Below, in pieces: positions 33,001 to 37,093 of a stretch of 37,093 nucleotides of DNA (its first letter is position 1; each line of letters opens with the position of its first letter). Made by a program: the position numbers and the translations under genes. The stretch covers positions 1 to 37,093 of IMG/VR virus record IMGVR_UViG_3300023175_001523; one strand, given 5' to 3'. The DNA is from a virus. Under the pieces are notes generated by a model that did no database searches, was not told the origin of the DNA, and worked only from the letters and a program-made list of their open reading frames with translations.

Positions 33001-35517
33001 GTATCCTTGTAGTTCGCCTGTTTGATTATAGAATGGTTCACCAGTTGATAATAGTGGAATATCGTCAAACTCTTTATCTCTATAGAAATACATATTTGCC
33101 CATGGAGATTGTGATACACGATTCTTAGGACGAATAATTACACGTCTAAATTCATCACCTTTTAATGAAACGTTGTTAGCAAGTTTAATTGGTAAATCTT
33201 CTTCGTATGTCCCTGACTCAACAAGTATTGAAACTTGCTTCTGTTTAACAAAGTTACCGTATTTTACTTCCTCGCCAACTTCAAAATCTACACCATTTAA
33301 CTGAACAAGTTGTAGTGTATCATTGTTACTTTCAGTACCGTCATTGCTTGTTAAAGTAACAACACGACCTCTTGCACCTGATCTTTGACCAACTACAATT
33401 TTACCTGGAAGAATATCAATGTTGTCTGGATCACCTTGGTCAACAAATGTTCTTGCACCATTGTCTAATACAACTTTGTATGTGCTACCATAAACAACAT
33501 CACCGCCTGCGTCAACACCATTTTCAATAATGTTTACAATTAAATCAAACTTACCGCCAAGTCCTGTAATAGCATTTCTTGCTGCTGTTGCACCGTCTGG
33601 ATCATCAAATGTTTGATCAATTTTAATACTTTCAAATTGTTCGTTACGATCTTGGAATACCTTACCAACCAAGCCGCCTACAGTAAATGGAGTATAAGAA
33701 CTTAAATTCCAAAGAGTAAATAAATCTTCATCTTCATATAGTTCAAATGTAACATTAGAAATTTCTCTAACATATGCAGTTTGCCCTTCTAATTCTAGCA
33801 TACCGCCAATATCTTTAAAGAACACATGATCGCCGTCTACAAATCCATGGTTAGTGTTTGTAGTAACTCTTGTTCTTCCTGTAGTGCCATCAACTGTAAT
33901 TGCTGTAATTTCTTTTTCAAGATACAGTTTGTTTTGTAGGATAGCATCTACTAAGCCTTTAGTAAATTCTATTGCTGCGACTGTTTCTGTTTTTTGTTGT
34001 GTAATAGCATAGCGTCCGCTAGTGCTTGAATAATATCTTTCTGCTGCCTGTCTTGTTAGATAGTTAGCAGTTAAACCTCTGTTAATATCAAATGCAATAG
34101 CATCTAGGATAAGTCCTACATCTCTAAAGCATGTATCGATATCGTAAATAAAATCTGGGTATGTATATTTTAGGAAACCAACAACTTCTCGTTGTATGTA
34201 ATCTCTGTTAGAATCAATAAGAGCTCTTGTTTGTTCATATTGAGGACTGTTAACATCTGCACTTACAATTGGTGCATACGAGGCGCCTGCATTTTTAGTA
34301 ATTGTTTGGAAATATGGACCTGGTTCTGCTGGCGCAGTTTTAATAATTTCTGCTGCTCTTTGTGCTGCGGCGTTAATAGTACGGAACGCATAGTTTAATG
34401 CTGAACCTTCTCTACCTGGCGGAACACCGATCATTCTATCGTCGCCGTCTGTGCTAACAAATAAGTTAACAGTTGACGAATAACCACTGTTGTCTACATA
34501 AAATTTAGTTGCTGCTTGTAAATCGTCTTTGCCGTTAACAACACCAAACCCTGCTAAGTCGCCTGGGTGATCGTGTAGTGTTAACGCACCAGTCATTTCG
34601 TCGCCTTGTCTACGGACAACACTCGTACGTGGCATAGCAACATCACTTAGGAAGTTACCTTGTAGTGTAGTATCTAATCCTGCATCAACCATAGTATGAA
34701 CATCGTCTTGTTCAATGGTTCCTGACACAAATATTTTGTTTGCTTCTGCTTCAGTGTTATCTACAACTTGAGCACCGTCTTTTGTAGTAAACACACTTAA
34801 CTGATCGTCAGATACATAACGTAGATAGTATGTTGTTCCTGATGTTAAGTTTGAAGGATTATCGTAGATTACGTTAAATTCAAATGCTGTACCGTTAATT
34901 CCAGTATCGTAACCGTGATTAAGAACTTCTATGTTACCGCCAATGTATCTTGAAATTGTTAGTTTAAACGCATCTGTATTTGCTGGCTCTGCTGCAACAC
35001 GAATTGGTAAACCCGATGAAATATAACGTCTATCAGCATAACCTTTTGTAATAACAAGATCATCAATAGTTAATGCAGTATTATGTCTATCGTTAAAATC
35101 ATCTATAGCACTTTGTGAAATAGCAACATTAGCAACAGCGTTTCCGCCTACGTTTAAAGGTCCACCTAGTAAAGGTTTTTGGTCATCTGATAGTTTTGTA
35201 AATGCTGTACTAATAACAAGTTTACCTGGAACAGTGGTGTTAAATGTAATAGTATCAATAGCATTAGGATCAATAGCACTGTTAGATGCTAGTGTAACTA
35301 ATTGCATAGTTGTACCACTATCATCAACTAACGGAATTGTATTTGGTAATAGTGTGTCCGGTGTATCGCCTAACGATGTAAAGTCAATACTGCCGCCTTG
35401 ACCAAAAATTGCATATATTTCTGAGAAATTTTCGTTTACTTTACGAAACGATTCGCGAATGCTATCACCGGTTCCGTCATTACCTTCTACGCCGATGTCT
35501 ATGTCTTGTCTACTCAT
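27091..35517 (-). CDS. Giant tail fibre / virion structural protein
   Basis: A 2808-residue protein. The N-terminal anchor (IDIGVEGNDGTGDSIRESFR, then KVNENFSEIY) matches the other fibres. Four copies of a helical repeat with conserved CxRDxxLIxDAIxxD lie near residues 462, 899, 1041 and 1198 (for example CFRDVGLILDAIAFD, CERDSQLILDAIAYD, CERDVGYIVDALSYD, CGRDVGLIVDAIALD). A pectate-lyase-like beta-helix lies near 755-800 (VESGTYEEDLPIKLANNVSL) and a domain near 1465-1530 (GNRSMLGNDFTQINDLGYG), known to me from large cyanophage structural proteins. The C-terminal ~130 residues (AENYLGDAPYDPGTVLVFGG) form a cap domain common in marine phage fibres. It likely binds host receptors. The frame is open throughout, with a late promoter at 35566-35572. 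Confidence 0.9.
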   Translation of the reverse strand: MSRQDIDIGVEGNDGTGDSIRESFRKVNENFSEIYAIFGQGGSIDFTSLGDTPDTLLPNTIPLVDDSGTTMQLVTLASNSAIDPNAIDTITFNTTVPGKLVISTAFTKLSDDQKPLLGGPLNVGGNAVANVAISQSAIDDFNDRHNTALTIDDLVITKGYADRRYISSGLPIRVAAEPANTDAFKLTISRYIGGNIEVLNHGYDTGINGTAFEFNVIYDNPSNLTSGTTYYLRYVSDDQLSVFTTKDGAQVVDNTEAEANKIFVSGTIEQDDVHTMVDAGLDTTLQGNFLSDVAMPRTSVVRRQGDEMTGALTLHDHPGDLAGFGVVNGKDDLQAATKFYVDNSGYSSTVNLFVSTDGDDRMIGVPPGREGSALNYAFRTINAAAQRAAEIIKTAPAEPGPYFQTITKNAGASYAPIVSADVNSPQYEQTRALIDSNRDYIQREVVGFLKYTYPDFIYDIDTCFRDVGLILDAIAFDINRGLTANYLTRQAAERYYSSTSGRYAITQQKTETVAAIEFTKGLVDAILQNKLYLEKEITAITVDGTTGRTRVTTNTNHGFVDGDHVFFKDIGGMLELEGQTAYVREISNVTFELYEDEDLFTLWNLSSYTPFTVGGLVGKVFQDRNEQFESIKIDQTFDDPDGATAARNAITGLGGKFDLIVNIIENGVDAGGDVVYGSTYKVVLDNGARTFVDQGDPDNIDILPGKIVVGQRSGARGRVVTLTSNDGTESNNDTLQLVQLNGVDFEVGEEVKYGNFVKQKQVSILVESGTYEEDLPIKLANNVSLKGDEFRRVIIRPKNRVSQSPWANMYFYRDKEFDDIPLLSTGEPFYNQTGELQGYFGRHYLTDNERDVNVGATVNNAGDYNKAANILKLNKEFMQKEVLYYIDNNYTELLYDKATCERDSQLILDAIAYDVALGTNFNQVTAGNAYQRANNAYNLNYEQTNTLLAINYLKSTVAADATVSGDATALGRANAGFDEIIDIIQNNTPDALSFPAPAALPTTDADDAHTRLRNNRTFIIAEITAWINVNYPLLDYNVAKCERDVGYIVDALSYDIYYGGNSATITSAKSYFDGAVSQLGAGETTATAQSYDHLASVVSDVVQGVAITPSTGNSETQDTTGNNATATEGTALDGLVQIIEDVITDGTISGLPAITYPTITAQAQNTAAQAIITNRDTWATDTLTYLDNNIAFIYDQAKCGRDVGLIVDAIALDLERGGQEFTLEAQGNYHSNYINQYNGAGFGGQATITSAAISYISTIAATLLAGNAPIQNSTVEPDISGGVGETGTTAIVGNLINVITFAFDPAYNPPKRNDADGMDVFMMSDATIVRNCTVQGHGGFMVVLDPEGQILTKSPYIQTGSSFSKSDNVKKFRGGMYVDAFVGNIPATITNVVDAFTLDLESPVGQGLFIRPPELPCPFYLGGIRYQVNAISDYDSGNGTVRIYMDPGSADGNGYTGSTPQNIFLQTAGNRSMLGNDFTQINDLGYGLVTNNGAFSEMVSMFTYYTQAAYYANNGSEIRSLNGSNGYGFFGLVSEGADPNEIPDQVTLKESMVMPGKVITNATFTNALDEASMYVTDFKRAPNVNSLVTIDHPTAGRLNYIISNVQNMSDTDQDGTDGEDVDDELATGGVYSNRIYKLDLRADDVSAEDFFGTLREGLTDGTLVEYRDNFAYQFNGVAAPERLVTRPSTAINFDESDLVTYRTLAFAAEDSLAQPLGPNEILASQDAGFEYVVLTVDSANSGSGYGTAIGDTNIAIEPLSDNAAERVTRDIAGLQPGDAGYAGGMQFVHAGKTHQVIDYDNSGAFAYITISDVAATDITGGGAGLNAGITDDREIFAGLQSGATAEITIAISLCRATGHDFTQIGTGGFNTSNYPNVILGDPELPLAESYTDAPTATAAQVWERRKGRVFWASTDQFGFFRVGKYFSVDQATGDIEFAGEIGLTNANSLGFKRGVTINEFSADDSFSDNSAQAVPTEKAVSGYINRVLGYSITGGSQILASPSGNRIGPGFLPLDGASAMEADIDMGSNQITNLALPGSDGTAATNKNYVDTQVSSYDELENLRNVELNNPAADDLIVFTGQKRLYTTLVSGGTWSVGDTIGNAAPGTKTGTIVDIESIVDPIEGNIQVVTYTATSGTFNIGETLYDKPGESASATVIDGPIDEIANASEATSSVINWTVNRTAAGTTVDFQYEDDTIMNADVNSAAAISQSKLAMQNADTFDEDSGTSGWGTIASPAWQVQSALGLAKFSDENFEAKNGYIRIVDNGLVFAEMQDVDQYQVYGRQTTGTGDPEAVDYSDVVKYGEGLEDKDFNNAEWTTTACTKIVTTGPITIEDGKSITQGAATGTVQGDVYLSNTLYLTNVTGTFAQGSNLINATDGVDLGANSVPTSVSNDTFEGYALIKVEVDGSVYATTQVSTGTGGNTIARRNSDGEIDAAGYKIGGYDALTLASTTISVKTPGGGTIFSSAGTADVQAEFPGSINVNGQLNNDGGSGSLDEFIESNAQSGATEFISEWVTKGFVAAPWMYTNFIESVIESQGDATATTGISIGGDANYNSGFTDAGADTILLVTGGGVRTKVTNTALEQNGNISATGSITAGTSMSVGTDLTVTGNLTVNGNMTFADQATDNLTINGGLSFGVNGRLDSGFLPDGNGTHSLGSNTARFNTIYANVFNGTATQAQYADLAENYLGDAPYDPGTVLVFGGEFEVTLTSKKGDHRVAGVVTTNPAHLMNSALEGDNVIGVALTGRVPCKVIGKVEKGDLLVTSAIPGYAIVNNQPGYGQVIGKALENKPDADKGVIEIVVGRV

Positions 35518-35554
35518 TTACTGTGCTCCAGATAGATTTTTCAGGATATTTCCT

Positions 35555-35592
35555 TATCTTGCAAGTATTTATCAGTTAATTTTATAATCTTA
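35555..35592 (+). promoter_or_regulatory. Possible sigma70 promoter for zinc-ribbon gene
   Basis: TTGCAA, an 18-base spacer and TATAAT precede the plus-strand gene starting at 35607. The spacing is one base long and the short leader has no clear ribosome site. Confidence 0.45.
35566..35572 (-). promoter_or_regulatory. T4-like late promoter core ATAAATA for the giant fibre
   Basis: The minus strand reads CTGATAAATACTTGC. Predicted start near 35560, with a 43-base leader before the ATG at 35517. It overlaps the plus-strand promoter for the small zinc-ribbon gene. Confidence 0.65.
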
Positions 35593-35606
35593 ATGTAAAT
35601 AGTATT

Positions 35607-35894
35607 ATGTTCATTCGAGAATACACTCTTAAAAAACTATACGAAAGACCTAGTAAATTAGGCAAAATGCATACATATTACCGTGATGTTACTATGGTTA
35701 TGCTACGTTGTGATAATTGTAATAGTGAATTTGAAAGATCAAGAGGTAGCATGGATCCAAAACGTCTTAGCAATAACTATTTTCATGTATGTAGTAACTG
35801 TGATGCTAAAGTGTTTGCGCAAAAAAGGGGAGTAGAACGTAAAAAAGTTTGGGATCTTTCCGCAAGTTCTGACATCCCCATTAGCAAACTATAA
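35607..35894 (+). CDS. Small zinc-ribbon protein
   Basis: A 95-residue protein with two CxxC knuckles, RCDNCNSEF (~residue 34-42) and HVCSNCDAK (~60-68), which should hold one zinc ion. A basic helix (QKRGVERKKVW) follows. The spacing suits a zinc ribbon or a treble-clef finger of phage HNH/DNA-binding proteins, but no HNH histidines are evident. I recall similar proteins in T4-like marine phages; function unknown. The ATG lacks a strong ribosome site. It ends base-to-base with the convergent 56-residue membrane protein gene. Confidence 0.8.
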   Translation: MFIREYTLKKLYERPSKLGKMHTYYRDVTMVMLRCDNCNSEFERSRGSMDPKRLSNNYFHVCSNCDAKVFAQKRGVERKKVWDLSASSDIPISKL

Positions 35895-36065
35895 TTATTC
35901 AGACTTCCAAATAGTCCAAGCACCGTATGCGATAGCACCATAAGCCATAAGTGCCGCAATTGGTTTGAAGATTAAGAATGAAACGCCTGCTACTACTAGA
36001 ATAACACCGTCTAATGTTGTACGCTCTTTTAGGCGAGCATTAATCCATTTATTAAGTAAACTCAT
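35895..36065 (-). CDS. 56-residue two-helix membrane protein
   Basis: A small frame starting at the ATG 36065-36063 (GGAGACAG ribosome site) and ending next to the zinc-ribbon gene. Sequence start is MSLLNKWINARLKERTTLDG; hydrophobic segments at ~20-37 (GVILVVAGVSFLIFKPIAAL) and ~36-52 (ALMAYGAIAYGAWTIW) predict two membrane helices. A late promoter core lies 22 bases upstream (36087-36093). The size fits a small holin-like or membrane-remodelling protein, but it is far from the lysis cassette. Family not recognised. Confidence 0.72.
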   Translation of the reverse strand: MSLLNKWINARLKERTTLDGVILVVAGVSFLIFKPIAALMAYGAIAYGAWTIWKSE

Positions 36066-36084
36066 TTCTGTCTCCTGTTGTTAG

Positions 36085-36101
36085 CATATTTATTAAATAT
36101 G
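36085..36101. promoter_or_regulatory. Palindromic late-promoter region between divergent small genes
   Basis: CATATTTATTAAATATG is an 8-bp-arm palindrome. The minus strand contains AATAAATATG (late core at 36087-36093) for the 56-residue gene; the plus strand contains a weaker TTAAATAT toward the SAP-like gene at 36122. It could be a bidirectional late promoter. Confidence 0.5.
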
Positions 36102-36121
36102 TATTCCTATAGGAGAATATT

Positions 36122-36379
36122 ATGATTAAATGGTTAAAATCATTATTTGGGTTTGAAGCACCTTTAGAGCCTACATTACAGGCAGATAAAGATACTGTTG
36201 AAACAAAAACAGTAGCTAAACCTAAAAAGACTAAGAAGGCTGCGACAAAAAAGCCAGCAAAAGTAGACCTAAGCGGTATGTCAAAGAATGATCTACTTGC
36301 TCATGCTAAAAAGAATGGTGTAAAAGCTAATGCTAGTATGAATAAGGCTGCTATCTTAGAAGCAATTAAGAACGGCTAA
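36122..36379 (+). CDS. Lys/Ala-rich protein with SAP/HeH-like C-terminal domain
   Basis: An 85-residue protein with a strong TAGGAG ribosome site. The N-terminus is amphipathic (MIKWLKSLFGFEAPLEP), the middle a histone-like Lys/Ala stretch (KPKKTKKAATKKPAK). The C-terminal ~35 residues (MSKNDLLAHAKKNGVKANAS, then KAAILEAI) fit a SAP/HeH/Rho-N-type helix-extended-loop-helix fold that often binds DNA or RNA. It overlaps the convergent 94-residue gene by 14 bases. Nucleic-acid binding is inferred. Confidence 0.75.
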   Translation: MIKWLKSLFGFEAPLEPTLQADKDTVETKTVAKPKKTKKAATKKPAKVDLSGMSKNDLLAHAKKNGVKANASMNKAAILEAIKNG

Positions 36380-36650
36380 GTCTAGCACTTAACTGATCAA
36401 TTGCAGTTTCACAGCGAGTGAGCTTACGTTCTAGAACAGTAATAGCCGCTCGCTGTTTTTTTGACTGTTCTTCCAGCGAACGAACGTATTCTACAGTAGG
36501 AACTTCGTGATTAGAACCATCTTCGGCAATCATTGTAAAACGGTCTACACCTTGTGCCTTTAAACCACCAGTTACACGATTTGGATTTTTATCAGTAGAC
36601 GGCGCAGTGTTCTTGGATTGACGACCGTACATTTTGTTCAAATAGCTCAT
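36366..36650 (-). CDS. Coiled-coil hypothetical protein
   Basis: A 94-residue protein. The ATG at 36650 (MSYLNKMYGRQSKNTAPSTD) is chosen over an upstream start because AAAGGAAG lies just before it and a late promoter core at 36671-36677 predicts transcription starting near 36665. A charged N-terminus is followed by VDRFTMIAEDGSNHEVPTVE and a C-terminal coiled coil (SLEEQSKKQRAAITVLERKL). It overlaps the end of the UvsE-like gene by 59 bases. Function unknown. Confidence 0.7.
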   Translation of the reverse strand: MSYLNKMYGRQSKNTAPSTDKNPNRVTGGLKAQGVDRFTMIAEDGSNHEVPTVEYVRSLEEQSKKQRAAITVLERKLTRCETAIDQLSARLSRS

Positions 36651-37093
36651 AATCTTCCTTTGCTTTTTTATATTTATACAAGTCAATGCTTGCTAAATTC
36701 TTACATTTAGACTCTACCATAATATCTGCATAGTCATTAAACTCTAATGCCCAGTCATTAACAGCATTGTTCCACATCATATCAGAGTGGGCACGTAGTT
36801 TTTGTTTCTTAAAGCCATTCATAAGCAAGAACTCCATGTCAGGTAGTTCGTTGTCAGGCCATTCTGCAAGTAAATCTTCTTTGCTTACGCTGTAATGTAT
36901 AACAGGACGCACACCACGCCATGATTCAATTACACGATCAAATCTACGGTCGGTTGGCTGAATGTATTCTCCTGTACGCACCCAGTGATGGTGTATGTCA
37001 AGAACGAGGGCAACGTGTTTTTCAAGTTCGAGGCTTGCGTCGAGTCCCCACGACATTTCGTCGTTTTCGATCGTGATAGTGTTTCTTGCTTCG
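36592..37093 (-). CDS. uvsE: UV damage endonuclease UvsE/UVDE-like (5' end outside window)
   Basis: The frame is open to the right edge, so the N-terminal part is missing; the visible 166 residues are the C-terminal portion. TITIENDEMSWGLDASLELE, then VALVLDIHHHWV, matches the TIM-barrel core of UvsE/UVDE (the LENDD metal-binding stretch and the D-x-HHH segment). The end has VIHYSVSK, KLRAHSDMM and ADIMVESKCKN, all typical of the family. The enzyme nicks DNA 5' to UV photoproducts. An internal ATG at 37056 is not the true start because conserved sequence continues before it. Confidence 0.85.
   Translation of the reverse strand, partial: EARNTITIENDEMSWGLDASLELEKHVALVLDIHHHWVRTGEYIQPTDRRFDRVIESWRGVRPVIHYSVSKEDLLAEWPDNELPDMEFLLMNGFKKQKLRAHSDMMWNNAVNDWALEFNDYADIMVESKCKNLASIDLYKYKKAKEDYELFEQNVRSSIQEHCAVY
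36671..36677 (-). promoter_or_regulatory. T4-like late promoter core ATAAATA inside uvsE-like gene
   Basis: The minus strand reads TATAAATATAAAA, the closest match in the window to the full T4 TATAAATA. It lies in the 3' coding part of the UvsE-like gene and predicts a 15-base leader for the 94-residue coiled-coil gene. Confidence 0.6.

Noticed and set aside
22665-35517. Insertion sequence or transposase as the origin of the large fibre genes
   Set aside because: No transposase motif and no terminal inverted repeats seen; gene order and shared modules fit a normal fibre region.

Overview
This window looks like part of the genome of a marine T4-like myovirus, a relative of the cyanophage/pelagiphage myoviruses. 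The evidence is a GroES/gp31-type co-chaperonin, a gp44-type clamp-loader ATPase, PhoH, ThyX, a MazG-like pyrophosphohydrolase, dCMP deaminase, a UvsE-type UV endonuclease, a very large tail-fibre gene and T4-like late promoters with the core ATAAATA. DNA is AT-rich by eye, genes overlap or nearly touch, and almost all lie on the minus strand. No photosynthesis genes are present. The ferredoxin is of the 7Fe FdxA type common in alphaproteobacteria, so a SAR11-like or other alphaproteobacterial host is plausible, but this is inference.

Layout by coordinate (minus-strand transcription runs from high to low numbers). 1-6458: a tightly coupled operon of nine genes whose products mostly begin with a short leader containing an [L/I]-x-E tripeptide, as T4 internal head proteins do. 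The cargo includes a 553-residue HExxH peptidase plus HAD nucleotidase fusion, a nucleotidyltransferase fusion, and proteins with small paired-Cys modules. 6460-8225: a tail-fibre-like protein and two proteins of unknown function. 8200-11747: ClpA-type unfoldase, peptide deformylase and a DnaJ/CbpA-like chaperone, a proteostasis operon. 11794-14127: lysis cassette (GH19 endolysin with a peptidoglycan-binding domain, overlapping i-spanin and o-spanin, and two small membrane proteins, one carrying a canonical EF-hand). 14129-15402: two unknown conserved-looking proteins behind a late promoter.

15557-16276: PhoH-like ATPase, on the plus strand. 16277-21820: an early/metabolic block without late promoters (dCMP deaminase, ThyX, ferredoxin, 2OG-Fe(II) oxygenase, clamp loader, DEDD exonuclease, MazG-like, GroES-like, and a DnaE-like fragment that stops before the catalytic aspartates). 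A near-consensus sigma70 promoter lies inside an 11-bp inverted repeat before the exonuclease. 21830-35517: virion fibre block (small protein, four fibre or fibre-anchor proteins, an 828-residue protein with Ig/cadherin-like repeats, and a 2808-residue fibre). 35607-37093: small genes on both strands, ending in a 5'-truncated UvsE-like gene at the right edge.

The most interesting candidate system is the left-hand operon, which may encode enzymes packaged in the head and delivered with the DNA. Next are the phage ClpA with an apparently intact ClpP-docking loop, the EF-hand membrane protein in the lysis cassette, and the promoter/inverted-repeat switch at 19976-20022. All family assignments come from reading motifs; no database search was run.
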